A stretch of 64,000 nt of DNA. It comes from Ignavibacteria bacterium (GTDB lineage: Bacteria; Bacteroidota; Ignavibacteria; Tepidaquicellales; Tepidaquicellaceae). A model generated the notes under the pieces. It made no database searches and was not told the origin of the DNA. It saw only the letters and a list, made by a program, of their open reading frames with translations. The stretch is taken from contig JADJMZ010000006.1 of NCBI GenBank assembly GCA_016709315.1, forward strand, positions 1 through 64,000, written 5' to 3'. The position numbers and the translations under genes are program-made. Below are positions 52,401-62,602 of this stretch, piece by piece. How positions within the stretch are numbered: the first letter of the stretch is position 1; every line of letters begins with the position of its first letter.

Positions 52401-55400
52401 AAATAGACACAGAGGATTCGCTTAAGAATGGAGAACTTCAGAGCGGTGATGATCTTGGTCTTGATTTTCTTAATGATGCTAAGGAACAGGAGCTTTACAG
52501 ATCCCTTAATAATGTTACTGATGCTCCCGAAGATCCGGCGCTTGATAATTTTAAAATAACCACAGTAGATCCTAATTATGATTTTGTAAACGGGACGCAG
52601 AATAACTCACAGTCAGATGTTGGAAGAAGACCTGACACTGAAGATCTTAATAAATCAAATGTTGCAAGAATAGGTGATGATTACTTCCAGTTTGAAGTAA
52701 GTCTCGATCCCCGTAACAATCCTTATGTAGTAGGAGAAGGTAAAGAAGGATGGAGGCAGTATAAAATTCCTTTGTCGGAATTCAAAAAAAAATACGGCAG
52801 CGCGGTTTTTACAAACATTCAGTTTGCAAGATTATGGGTTACCGGAGTCAGAGATACTGTCAGACTCAGCATGTACGAAATTAATCTTACAGGTAATCAA
52901 TGGGTCAAGCAGAATAAGACGGACACAACTTATAACATAACTACAGTCAGCATAGAAGAAAATCCTCAGATATATCAAAGCCCAGTTCCGGGAGACGCTC
53001 TCAGACAAGTAGTCAGAGGGCAAAACAATGTAAATACACTTTCCAATGAGCAATCGCTTTCTCTTGTTGTAAGTAATTTAAGAAACGGTGTCAGAAAAAT
53101 TGCCAGAAAAGATTTCAGCTCGGCTCCTTTGGATCTGTTTAATTACAGAGCTATGAAATTGTTTGTAAACGGTGATCCGTCTTTTAACTATACAAGCGAA
53201 GCGATTTATGATGCGGCAATGGTCATAAGATTCGGGAATGATTCCAATAATTATTATGAATACAGAGCGCCTATTCATCCCGATACAAGACCCGGACAGC
53301 CGTGGGATTCTCTTAACGGAGTTACGATTAATTTCGGAGATCTGACTAAAATAAAAATTTCAAGAGACAGCACGAATGTCCCTGTCCAGATTGCAGTTCC
53401 CAACGGTCCTCCCGGAGCGGAATACAAAGTATTCGGAAATCCCGACTTGAAAACGGTAAGGGAAATTATACTGGGAGTTGAAAAAAACAGAGGCGGATTT
53501 AACTCATCGGTTTCAGGAAGCGTCTGGTTTAATGAATTAAGACTTGTCAATGTAATTGATGATAATGGAATCGCCTTTAATGTCAGCGCAAATGTAAAAC
53601 TTGCAGACCTTATTGATTTTAATTTCGCTTTGTCAAAAACCGATCCTTTCTTTCATTCGCTCGACAGCAGGGTAGGATCCAGAAATACAGGATTGTCATG
53701 GGATTTTAGTACGACTTTAAATCTTCATAAAATATTCAATAATTTCTTTTCATCCGTGCTGTCCGAATCATGGAGTAATTTTCTTACGCTCCCGATTACT
53801 TTCAGGCATTCAGAAAGTATGATCAATCCGAGGTATTTTCCCGGAACGGACATAGAGCTTACTAAAGCCGCTGAAGAAAGATATTCGAAAGTGATTGCAT
53901 CCACCGGAAGTCCGCAACTGGCTCAGACTGCAAAAGATAATTTGATTATTGAAGCTCAGACACTTTCAATTAGAAATAATATTTCTATCAGCAATATGAA
54001 CTTCACTTTTCCGGGAAATAACTATATAGTGAAGAATTTTATAAACAAGATCAACTTTAATTTCAATTCGGATTTCGGAAATTCCAGAGACCTTACTTAC
54101 GAAAGTAAAGATGATTTCAGATACAACGGTGGTGTAAGTATCGGAACTGATTTCGGTTTGAGTGATAAACTCAACTTAAGTATTGGTAAGCTTATTCCTC
54201 TTGGAGAAAAATATCAGTCGGCAAAATTATATTTCTTTTTCCCGTTTATTCCTCTTGTTCCTTTATTCTCTACTAATTTCAGCGCATCAACTGATTTTAA
54301 CAGATCAAGAGCTGATTCAAAACAAAGGAAGTTTCTGGTAAATGACCTGACTTCAAGAGAATTCAGAGCAAGCAGGGGATTTAAATTCGATTGGAAATTT
54401 ATTGAAAACTGGATCGTTGATTTAAAAGGAAGTTATGATTTCAGAGCCGGCAGTGATTTGACTCCTCTGGAAACAACTAACGACAGTATTAAAAACCAAA
54501 GACCTAACGCAGATATTTTCGGAGATATATTCTTTAATGATGGATTGATAAATTTTGGAAGAGACCTGGACTATGTGCAGTCTGTTTCCGTAAATCCTGC
54601 AATTAACTTACCTTTCCTTGACAGATTCTTTACAATAAACGGTAATTACAATGTTCGTTACGGATGGATTAATCCGAATCAGGTTGTGAATGTCGGTTAC
54701 AATGTCGGATATACGAATTCGTTTTCTACTACCGGAAGTCTTAAACTAAAAGAATTGTTTTCTCTTTTCGGCGGCGGCAATGGCGATAATAAATTACGGG
54801 CTAACGGACTTTCGGATGATACTCTCAAAAATACAGGGAGCAAACAGAGTATAGCCGATATACTTAATATTTTTAAAACATTTGTCCCGGGTGATATTAG
54901 TGTATCATATTCCCAGAATAATACTGTAGCAAACGGAGGCGTTACGGGACTTCCCGGCTTTGGAAATTTCTGGTTTTATCCGACAACTCAGGCAAACCTT
55001 GGTCCTTCCAGATTGTATATGCTTGGTCTGAGTCTGTATCCGGGCAGCAGAACTCCTAATCTCACGCAGATATCCGATAACTATATTTCCGGAAATGAAT
55101 TATCTTTTCAGACTTCTATAAATCCTATTATACCTGAAAATGTAAACATGACTTTAAATTTCAAAACTAACTGGGGATTTTCAAATAATTTATTTTATAA
55201 TTCAAATTCAATCGGAGAAATTGGCAATCCTACAACCAAGACGAGTTCTATTTTTACAGGGAATACAATACTCTTTGCCGGAGATGTGGAAAAATTTTCC
55301 TATGAATTTAATCCGGATAATCCGGCGCAGAACAGAAGAAACATTACAAGCGCTTTTAAAAGTCAGATAGGATCAATTCCTTTTCCTAACTGGTCACTTA

Positions 55401-56023
55401 CAATTTCAGGACTGGAAAAATTTCCGTTCTTCTCACAATTTGCAAACTCCGTTACTCTTGATAACAGTTTTATTTCAGAATATAAAGAAAGCAGATTAAT
55501 CGATATCAACAGTTATGATATTCCAAATTCACAATCAGTGATACAGGCGTTCAGCCCTCTTTTAGGTTTAAATTTTAGTTTCAAGGAAGTTTTAGGAGGG
55601 AACTTAACTTCGACATTCAGATTAAACAGCGGAACAACTAATACTCTGAATCCTATTGGAGCTTCTATTCAGACTATCAAGACAAATGAATGGAGCATAA
55701 TCGCGAATTTTTCGAAATCAGGATTTAATCTTCCTTTGTTCGGACTGTCTCTCCAAAATGATATAGCGTTTGCTCTTACTTTTTCCAGGACAACAAATAA
55801 TCCTGTAAATTATGAATTTGGTACTGGTCAGAGAGTGCCTGTTTTTGGAAACGGTTCAACTGTTACAAATTTTAATCCTTCCATTCAGTATTCATTAAGT
55901 TCAAAGGTATCTATGCAGTTCTTTTACAAGTATATAAAAACCGAACCCACAGGTCAGACGCTTACTACAGTTCCGAGAACTACTAATGAAGGAGGTCTGA
56001 ATATAAGAATTACAATTCAGTGA
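49441..56023 (+). CDS. sprA: SprA, type IX secretion translocon, one homopolymer frameshift
   Basis: TTG 49441 starts a signal-anchored N-terminus (FFLIIIILFIISNVSFSQG). One A is missing in the run at 49767-49772. Past it the frame reads LFDSSGNVVINEKF and continues to TGA 56021-56023, about 2,190 residues in all. Features are FKQEVQLTAKGKVGDKLNID, EYADEV-like plug segments, IAYIDDMEGAKKIISL, and the barrel end EGGLNIRITIQ. SprA (also Sov) forms the very large outer-membrane barrel through which type IX substrates leave the cell. Its length is near that of known homologues. The window holds at least four substrates with type IX tails. The bmp gene converges on it with no gap. Confidence 0.92.
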
Positions 56024-57041
56024 TTATTTCGGGATTTCAATTTTTATTTCACCGCTGATAATTTTATTTCTAATGCTGTCAACTTTATCTTTTATTTCCG
56101 CTGAAATAAGATTTTTATTATTGTCATCATATACATAACTTACTCCGTTTTCTTTTAATCCGAATATTTTTACACCACCCGTAAATTTATTATCTTTAAA
56201 ATCTTTTATTATCATAAATACCGACTCATTTACCTGCTTAACCATGCTGCTTAAAATAAATCCCGGAGCTTCTTTATACTGATCCATATCAACTCCGATC
56301 GCAAGTTTGTTCTTTTCTCTTGCAGCTTCAAATAAACCAAGTCCGGAAAGTCCTGATGCATGATAGATTATATCAGCTCCGTTTGAATACTGACTGAAAG
56401 CGATTTCTTTTGCTTTACCCGGATTCTTAAATCCGTCCGGCGATACGCTCACATATCCGGAGATCACCTGACACTCAGGATTTGCATATTTGACACCCTG
56501 TTTGTATCCGGATTCAAATTTTCTTATTAATGCAGATTCCATTCCGCCGATGAATCCGACTTTGTTCGCTTTTGAAACATAAGCTGCTAGCGCTCCGGCA
56601 AGAAATGAACCTTCTTCTTCTTTAAACTCCACGGCTGCAATATTGTCAGGAATTTTATTGCCCGGCGTTACTGAGTAATCTATGCATGCAAATTTTTTAT
56701 CGGGAAATTCTAAAGCAATATTGTTAATGTCATCAGTAAAAATAAAACCCACTCCGAAAATCAGACCAATATCTTTTTTACTTGCAAGTTTTCTTAAAGC
56801 GGATTCTCTGTCTGACCCGTCTCCCGGATCTATAACTTCAAATTCAATTCCCAGCTTTTCTTTTGCCTCCTCAAGTCCTTTATAAGCTGCATCATTGAAG
56901 GATTTATCTCCTCTGCCGCCTATATCAAATACAAGACCGGTTTTTAAAGATTTTATTTCGGCTTTTGAATCCGGAGATTCTTTTTATTGCATGAATTTAT
57001 AAAAAAATTAAAACAAATAATGGAATGATGAATAATTTCAT
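56024..57041 (-). CDS. BMP-family nucleoside-binding lipoprotein, two homopolymer frameshifts
   Basis: ATG 57041 starts MKLFIIPLFVLIF, with a probable lipobox INSC just beyond an A-run (57001-57007) that has lost a base. A second missing base at 56981-56985 restores SPDSKAEIKSLKTGLVFDIG, GGRGDKSFNDAAYKGLEEAK. The rest is open to 56024: GFIFTDDINNIALEFPDKKF, GFIGGMESALIRKFESGYKQ, YHASGLSGLGLFEAAREK, AIGVDMDQ. This is the BMP/PnrA/Med family of substrate-binding proteins, usually for purine nucleosides, with an ABC transporter. No permease is in the window. Neighbours tdk and cdd on the same strand suggest a nucleoside uptake and salvage operon. Confidence 0.85.
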
Positions 57042-57082
57042 TTTACATGAATGGAGTTAATTTTTGGAATGAAAAATTTGAT

Positions 57083-57676
57083 TTATTGTTTTTCAGATTC
57101 TGAATTTATTACATGGTGCAGTCTGCACCGGGCTTCATAATGATTCTTTGCCCCGACAAGTATCTTTTCACCGCTGTCAGTAATTCTCTGAGTTCTGTTA
57201 GCAGGAGCGCCGCAAACAACGCATACAGCCAGTGTTTTAGAAATATATTCAGCTACTGCAAGAAGCTGAGGCATCGGTTCGAATGGCAAAGATTTGTAAT
57301 CCTGATCCAGTCCTGCTACTATTACGCGTTTACCCGAATCAGCCATCTGCTGGCAAATGCCGACAAGATTGTTTTCAAAGAACTGCGCTTCGTCAATCCC
57401 TATCACTTCCACGTCAAAACTTTTTTCGAGAATTTCATCAGCATCATTTACAACTTCAGAAGGATAAGACTGTTCATTGTGAGAAACAATTTCAAATTCA
57501 CTGTACCTGTTGTCAATCTTCGGCTTGAAAACTTTTACCCTTTGTTTTGCAATTTCAGCTCTTCTGATCCTTCTGATAAGCTCTTCAGTCTTTCCCGAAA
57601 ACATACTTCCGCAAATCACTTCTATATGTCCTGTCTTTTTAAATGTTCTGATCTGGAGATTTTCGTTCATTTCCAA
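57083..57676 (-). CDS. tdk: Thymidine kinase
   Basis: An intact frame of 197 residues. P-loop GSMFSGKTEELIRRIRR (near residue 22), DEAQFFENN (the DExQF Walker-B-like box), a lasso region, and zinc ligands CVVCGAPANRTQRI and CRLHH at the end. This is the type II (TK1-like) tetrameric enzyme that makes dTMP from thymidine and ATP. It follows cdd by 6-9 bp and precedes the BMP lipoprotein by 41 bp, so the three are probably one operon. ATG at 57670 is an alternative start with little effect on the protein. Confidence 0.95.
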   Translation of the reverse strand: MEMNENLQIRTFKKTGHIEVICGSMFSGKTEELIRRIRRAEIAKQRVKVFKPKIDNRYSEFEIVSHNEQSYPSEVVNDADEILEKSFDVEVIGIDEAQFFENNLVGICQQMADSGKRVIVAGLDQDYKSLPFEPMPQLLAVAEYISKTLAVCVVCGAPANRTQRITDSGEKILVGAKNHYEARCRLHHVINSESEKQ

Positions 57677-57685
57677 TTTAATAAT

Positions 57686-58085
57686 TACTTTAATGAATTT
57701 TTATCAAATGCGCCCGGTAACAGCTCGTGAAGTTTTTTTATAATTACTTCTGTTTCAGATTTTACAATAATGACTTCAAGATTTTTCCGAATTCATACAT
57801 GAATTGTCTGCAGGCGCCGCATGGAAAAGTAAATATATCCTTGCTGGAAGCTATAGCAATGGCTTTGAATTTTTTTTCACCTTCGGAAACCGCTTTTGAA
57901 AAAGCGACTCTTTCGGCGCAAATGCTCAGAGAGTATGATGCGCACTCGATATTTGTCCCCGTATAAATTTTATTTTCAGCTGTAAGGAGAGCTGCTCCGA
58001 CAGAGAATTTTGAATAAGGAGAGTAAGAGAATTTTCTTGCATTCAATGAAAATTCAATTAAACGGTCTGTATAATTTTTTTGCAA
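57686..58085 (-). CDS. cdd: Cytidine deaminase, one homopolymer frameshift
   Basis: ATG 58085 gives SYSPYSKFSVGAALL, NIECASYSLSICAERVA (HAE-type zinc site, here CAE with a Cys ligand) and PCGACRQFMYEFG, the second and third zinc ligands. A base is missing in the T-run at 57782-57786. Past it the frame reads NLEVIIVKSETEVIIKKLHE to a stop at 57686-57688. The total is about 132 residues, the normal length. It converts cytidine and deoxycytidine to uridine forms in pyrimidine salvage. It is the first gene of the likely cdd-tdk-bmp operon. Confidence 0.92.
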
Positions 58086-58104
58086 TGTTATTAAAATCTT
58101 ATTA

Positions 58105-58138
58105 TTGATAATATATTCATTTCTAAGTATATTATCAA
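58105..58138. promoter_or_regulatory. 11-bp perfect inverted repeat between divergent genes
   Basis: TTGATAATATA (58105-58115) and TATATTATCAA (58128-58138) flank a 12-base loop. The repeat lies 20 bp upstream of cdd and about 90 bp upstream of the glycosyltransferase. The place and AT-rich symmetry suit an operator, for instance for nucleoside regulation. There is no direct evidence of binding. Confidence 0.4.
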
Positions 58139-58229
58139 ATAATTTTATTTTTCAGAATAAAAGTTAATTAAGAGAAGATTAATCTTTAGAGTATTTGAAA
58201 AGTATGTAGGAATTACGGTAATAATCTTA

Positions 58230-59330
58230 TTGGCGATATTAACTAAAAGGAAAAAAAGACTTCCTATAGAGAATATTAAAAAAATATTGATAATAAAATT
58301 AGCTGCAATTGGTGACTCAATCCTTCTGATACCTACATTAAGAACATTAAAAAAATCTTTTCCCGATGCCGAGATAACTTTTATCTGCTCACAAATAAAT
58401 TATTCTGTTATAAAAAAAATCCCTTATGTAAGTAAAATTATAGATTGCAATGTTCATTCCTTTCTGAATAATCCTTTTCTGTTCTTCAAATTTATAAAAG
58501 ATCTCAGAAAGGAAAAGTACGAACTCTTAATAGATGTCGGGCAATGGGAAAGAATTAATGCAATCATTTCCATGTTAGCCAGAGCGGATTACACAATCGG
58601 ATTTAAAACCGAAAATCAATTCAAGCATTTCGGATATGACAGCGTCGTTCCACACCTGAGAAACAAGCACGAACTGGAAAATTTCCTTGACCTTCTTGTT
58701 CCTGTAGGAATAAATATTTCTGATGAGGACAAAAAATTAGAATATTTTTTATCAAAAGAAGATTATAAATTTGCAAGTACCTTTTGGATTGATAATGAAC
58801 TTGAAGGAAAAACAGTTATCTGTCTCCATCCCGGCTGCGGAGAAAACGGAATGCCGAGAGAGTGGGCTGTGCAAAATTACATTGATCTCGGAAATCGTCT
58901 TGTAGATTTTGATGATGACATAAGAATTCTGATTACAGGAGCTTCTCACGAGGAAGAAAGATGCCGGCAGATAGCTACTAATATAAGGAAGAATGTTATT
59001 AATACAGCAGGGCAGCATAAACTCGATAATGTAGTTGCTCTGGTTCAGAAAGCAAAACTGATTGTTTGCAGTAATACAGGAATGCTTCATATTGCATCCT
59101 GTGTAGGAACGAAAACAATGGGGTTACACGGACCTACGAATCCTCTGAAATGGGGTTCATACAATAAAAAATCAGTATTAATTCAAAGCGATAAATTTTG
59201 CAGTCCGTGCCTTTACTTAGGCCATGACTACGGTTGTCAGGTGCCGCAATGCATGGCTCATATATCTGTTGATGATGTATTTATTTACATCAGAAAAGCA
59301 TTAAATCCTGAACTATTTTTAAATAACTAA
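58230..59330 (+). CDS. Glycosyltransferase family 9 (heptosyltransferase-like)
   Basis: 366 residues with a TTG start at 58230. The N-terminal Rossmann half has IKLAAIGDSILLIPTLRTLK (the D/G-rich acceptor-side motif). The C-terminal half carries HPGCGENGMPREW, SNTGMLHIASCVGTKTMGLH and GPTNPLKWGSYNKK, the ADP-sugar-binding motifs of the GT9 family (WaaC/WaaF-type). A Cys-rich end (CSPCLYLGHDYGCQ) is common in the broader family. It is likely to act in LPS core or surface glycan synthesis at the inner face of the inner membrane. The exact acceptor is unknown. It is 28 bp upstream of the leucine dehydrogenase. Confidence 0.88.
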   Translation: MAILTKRKKRLPIENIKKILIIKLAAIGDSILLIPTLRTLKKSFPDAEITFICSQINYSVIKKIPYVSKIIDCNVHSFLNNPFLFFKFIKDLRKEKYELLIDVGQWERINAIISMLARADYTIGFKTENQFKHFGYDSVVPHLRNKHELENFLDLLVPVGINISDEDKKLEYFLSKEDYKFASTFWIDNELEGKTVICLHPGCGENGMPREWAVQNYIDLGNRLVDFDDDIRILITGASHEEERCRQIATNIRKNVINTAGQHKLDNVVALVQKAKLIVCSNTGMLHIASCVGTKTMGLHGPTNPLKWGSYNKKSVLIQSDKFCSPCLYLGHDYGCQVPQCMAHISVDDVFIYIRKALNPELFLNN

Positions 59331-59358
59331 AATTCTTAAACTTAAATTAAAATTTATC

Positions 59359-60480
59359 ATGAAACAACAAAGTTTCCCGGCTTTTGATACAATTGAATCT
59401 TATGGTCACGAACAAGTAGTTTATTGTTCAAATAAAGAGTTAGGTTTAAAAGCAATTATAGGAATTCACAATACTACTCTCGGACCTGCTTTGGGAGGAA
59501 CAAGGATGTGGAATTATGCAAATGATGAAGAAGCGCTTGTAGATGTGCTCAGATTATCCAGAGGAATGACATACAAAGCTGCAGTTACCGGATTAAATCT
59601 CGGCGGCGGCAAAGCTGTTATTATCGGAGATTCGAGAACTCAGAAAACCGAAGGTTTATTCAGGGCTTTCGGAAGATTTGTAGAAGGTCTGTCAGGAAGA
59701 TATATTACTGCAGAAGATGTCGGTACCAGTATAAAGGACATGGAATATATTATGATGGAAACAAGACATGTAACAGGTGTCTCAATTGAATTAGGCGGTA
59801 GCGGCGATCCTTCGCCTGTCACGGCTTACGGAACGTATGTAGGGATTAAAGCCTGCGTTAAGGAAGTCTTCGGCAATGATTCTTTGAAAGATAAAAAAGT
59901 GATCATTCAGGGTGCAGGCGGAAATGTAGGCAAGCATCTTTGTAAATATCTCTTTGAAGAAGGGGCGGTGTTATTTGTTAATGATCTCTATGAAGAAAAG
60001 CTAAAACCAATCGCGGAAAAATATAAAGCTAAGATTATTTCCGAAGATGAAGTGTTTACTACAGAAGCGGATGTGCTTTCACCTGCTGCGCTCGGCGGTA
60101 TTATTAATGATGATACTATACCGAAGTTAAAAGTAAAGATAGTTGCAGGCGCTGCGAATAATCAGCTCGGAGATGAAGAGAAACACGGTAAAATGCTGAA
60201 AGATAAAGGAATTTTATATGCGCCGGATTATGTGATAAATTCAGGAGGACTTATAAATGTGTATAATGAACTTGAAGGATACAACAGAGAAAGAGCGCTG
60301 AAACAGGCCTCAGGTATTTATGATATTTTAGCAAATGTAATTAGCATTTCTAAAAAAGAAGATATTCCTACGGCAGTTGCATCAAAAAAATTAGCCGAAG
60401 AAAGAATAAACGCTATTTCCAATGCTAAAAGGATAAGGATATACAGAGATGCGAATTTATTTAAATCAAGAAATCAGTAA
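59359..60480 (+). CDS. Leucine dehydrogenase family (Glu/Leu/Phe/Val dehydrogenase)
   Basis: 373 residues, intact. Substrate side: GPALGGTRMW, LSRGMTYKAAVTGLNLGGGK (both catalytic-region lysines) and ITAEDVGTSIKDME. NAD side: VIIQGAGGNVGKHLCKYLFE. The C-terminal APDYVINSGGLINVYNELEG is typical of leucine/valine dehydrogenases. It oxidatively deaminates branched-chain amino acids to 2-oxo acids with NAD+, or the reverse. It could supply branched-chain acyl precursors for iso-fatty acids. The substrate preference between Leu, Val and Phe cannot be fixed here. Confidence 0.9.
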   Translation: MKQQSFPAFDTIESYGHEQVVYCSNKELGLKAIIGIHNTTLGPALGGTRMWNYANDEEALVDVLRLSRGMTYKAAVTGLNLGGGKAVIIGDSRTQKTEGLFRAFGRFVEGLSGRYITAEDVGTSIKDMEYIMMETRHVTGVSIELGGSGDPSPVTAYGTYVGIKACVKEVFGNDSLKDKKVIIQGAGGNVGKHLCKYLFEEGAVLFVNDLYEEKLKPIAEKYKAKIISEDEVFTTEADVLSPAALGGIINDDTIPKLKVKIVAGAANNQLGDEEKHGKMLKDKGILYAPDYVINSGGLINVYNELEGYNRERALKQASGIYDILANVISISKKEDIPTAVASKKLAEERINAISNAKRIRIYRDANLFKSRNQ

Positions 60481-60501
60481 GCTAAAACAGACCGGAATTT
60501 A

Positions 60502-60663
60502 ATGGAAACAGCTATCTGGATTATTGCAATTATAGCAGTATTGCTTGTAATAGTAATTTATGTCATTACCTCAGTGGGTTCATACAGCAATACTTTTGTA
60601 AATAAAGTATTTAAGGAAAAAGATAAGGAAAAAAATAATCAGGATAAGAACTCTGCCGTGTAA
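60502..60663 (+). CDS. Small membrane protein, 53 residues
   Basis: ATG 60502 to TAA 60661-60663. One transmembrane helix (TAIWIIAIIAVLLVIVIYVI) is followed by a short polar patch and a very charged tail (VFKEKDKEKNNQDK). It starts 21 bp after the dehydrogenase stop on the same strand, so it may be co-transcribed. It has no known family. Open frame, helix and charged tail together favour a real gene. Confidence 0.55.
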   Translation: METAIWIIAIIAVLLVIVIYVITSVGSYSNTFVNKVFKEKDKEKNNQDKNSAV

Positions 60664-60731
60664 ACGAATTCTATTTTAATTTGCCAGCAGGAAAACTAAG
60701 GTCTTATTTGTTTAAGTCCCGGATATTAATG

Positions 60732-61353
60732 TCAGACAGATAAATTTGATTTTATCAGTTTTATTATTTTGCTAAAGTCATTTTCCCTGTTTACAAAATC
60801 CATTTTGTCGGATTCTATTATCAGACATTCGCCTGACTTATATTCATTAATCCAGTCTTCATAACTTTCATTTAATCTTGACAGATAATTTTCATCTATA
60901 TTTTTTCAAACTCTCTGCCTCTTAATTTGATCTGCCTTACAAGTTTCGGAAGACTTGATCTCAGATAAATCAGCAAATCAGGGGCTGAAGGAATGAAATC
61001 ATTTCTTTGAACAATTTTCTGTAGTTATCATAATCTCTTTTATTCATTTTTCCCATGAGGTAAAGATTCTTTGCAAATATCTCCACATCCTCGTAAATGC
61101 TTCTGTCCTGTATTACCGAAGATTTTTTTTTCAGAATTTCAATATGAGTCTTAAATCTGTGAGATAAGAAAAACACCTGAAGATTAAATGACCACCGGTT
61201 CATATCCGAATAAAAATCTTTTAAATAAGGATTATCGTTCACTCTTTCGTAATAGGGTTTCCAGTTGAATTCATCTGCAATTAATTTGGTCAATGAGGAT
61301 TTTCCGGAACCTATGTTACCGGCAATTGATACAAATACTTTTTTATTTTTCAT
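60732..61353 (-). CDS. Deoxynucleoside kinase, two frameshifts
   Basis: ATG 61353 gives the P-loop SIAGNIGSGKSSLTKLIADE, ERVNDNPYLKDFY, FFLSHRFKTH and the DRSIYEDVEIFAKNLYLMGK motif of the dCK/dGK family. A shift near 60990 continues as SAPDLLIYLRSSLPKLVRQI, RGREFE. A missing base in the T-run at 60901-60906 restores NYLSRLNESYEDWINEYK and the end IIKLIKSNLSV with a stop at 60732-60734. The total is about 205 residues, the usual size. It phosphorylates deoxynucleosides for salvage. It lies beyond the rplS terminator, so it may have its own promoter. Confidence 0.85.
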
Positions 61354-61374
61354 TTCTTAATTTAAGTATAAAAA

Positions 61375-61401
61375 AACCGTCAATGTTTGCGATTGACGGT
61401 T
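61375..61401 (-). terminator. Strong terminator after the rpsP-rplS operon
   Basis: AACCGTCAAT (61375-61384) and ATTGACGGTT (61392-61401) form a 10-bp stem with a 7-base loop. On the minus strand it is followed by T7. It lies 33 bp after the true rplS stop, inside what would look like rplS if frameshifts are ignored. Confidence 0.88.
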
Positions 61402-61433
61402 CTGTGATTTGAAATTCTGAAAAATGTTTGTAA

Positions 61434-61879
61434 TTATGAAACCGCTTCTTCTTTGACCTGATCAGTTTGTTTAACCGTTTCAGAAACAACCGGTTCTTTC
61501 TCGGTAATGATTGTCTCAAGTACTTTGCCGATTTTTTCTTTTCCTTGATCTTGGTAGCCGCTTTGCCGGTTAATCCCCTCAGATAATAAAGCTTGGCTCT
61601 TCTTACGCTTCCGCTCTTTAATACTTCTATCTTTGCTATACGGGGCGAGTTTATCGGAAATATTCTTTCTACTCCGACTCCGTTGGAAATCTTTCTGACT
61701 CTGAAAGTCTTGCTGATTCCGCCGCCTTTGATTCCCATTACAATTCCTTTGAATATCTGAATTCTTTCCTTGTCTCCTTCGATTACATTTACTGAAATAG
61801 CAATTGTATCTCCGATGTGAAACTCCGGAATATCATTCCTGATCTGTCCCGCAGTAACTAAATTGATTTTTTATCCATG
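61434..61879 (-). CDS. rplS: Ribosomal protein L19 (bL19), two homopolymer frameshifts
   Basis: ATG 61879 is followed by a missing base in the T-run at 61868-61873. Corrected, the start reads MDKKINLVTAGQIRNDIPEF, then HIGDTIAISVNVIEGDKERI. The middle is clean: GVGVERIFPINSPRIAKIEV and RRAKLYYLRGLTGKAATKIK. A second missing base at 61532-61537 restores the C-terminal tail IGKVLETIITEKEPVVSETV with a stop at 61434-61436. The total is about 149 residues, with an acidic tail longer than that of E. coli L19. The protein is essential and sits at the 30S-50S interface. It follows trmD by 26 bp. Confidence 0.95.
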
Positions 61880-61905
61880 ATGTTTTTTTCCTTGTTCCTG
61901 TCTTT

Positions 61906-62583
61906 TTAATTCTTGTTTATTTTTAAAAACTTTTTATATTTTGATGTTGCTTTCTTTTCTCTCCAGTTGTTTATTTCCTTATGATTACCGTATAATAATA
62001 CTTTCATGACTCTAATTCTTTTATAAACTTCAGGTCTGGTGTATTGAGGAAAATCAAACCCTGTCTCTACCTGAAATGTATCTGTTATAGCTGACTCTCC
62101 GTCTCCCAGCACTCCGGGAATTAATCTCGAAACAGCATCAGAAAAAACCACTGCTGCAATGTCTCCGCAGGAAAGTACATAATCTCCGATTGATATTTCT
62201 TTTGTTACTAATTTGTTTATTACTCTCTGATCTATCCCTTTGTAATGACCGCAGATCAGAATCAAATTACTCTTCAAAGAATATTCATTTGCCGCCTTCT
62301 GATCTAATTTAACTCCCTGTGGTGAGAAATAAATTACTTCGTCGTAATCACGTTTGCTCTTAAGTTCTTCCACGCATCTGAAGACCGGTTCGGGTTTTAA
62401 TATCATTCCTGAACCTCCGCCATAAGGCGTATCATCTATTTGTTTATATTTCCCGTCTGCGTAATCTCTTAAATGATGAACGTATATTTCTATTATACCC
62501 TTCTTTACCGCTCTTGAAATTAAACCGTATGCCAAAAAACTTTCCGTAATTCCGGGATTTGCGCTTATAATATCAAATCTCAT
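61906..62583 (-). CDS. trmD: tRNA (guanine37-N1)-methyltransferase TrmD
   Basis: 225 residues, intact. It carries DDTPYGGGSGMILKPEP, ICGHYKGIDQRV and TKEISIGDYVLSCGDIAAVV, the knotted (SPOUT) S-adenosylmethionine site. The usual IGDYVLTGGELAA is here VLSCGDIAA, a Gly to Cys change next to the knot. The enzyme methylates G37 next to the anticodon and prevents +1 slippage. It overlaps neither neighbour; rimM ends 20 bp upstream. Confidence 0.95.
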   Translation of the reverse strand: MRFDIISANPGITESFLAYGLISRAVKKGIIEIYVHHLRDYADGKYKQIDDTPYGGGSGMILKPEPVFRCVEELKSKRDYDEVIYFSPQGVKLDQKAANEYSLKSNLILICGHYKGIDQRVINKLVTKEISIGDYVLSCGDIAAVVFSDAVSRLIPGVLGDGESAITDTFQVETGFDFPQYTRPEVYKRIRVMKVLLYGNHKEINNWREKKATSKYKKFLKINKN

Positions 62584-62602
62584 TCTGATCTAACTTACAT
62601 TA

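Noticed and set aside
57113..57730. Plus-strand 205-residue gene
   Set aside because: It is antisense to tdk and cdd, which are clearly real.
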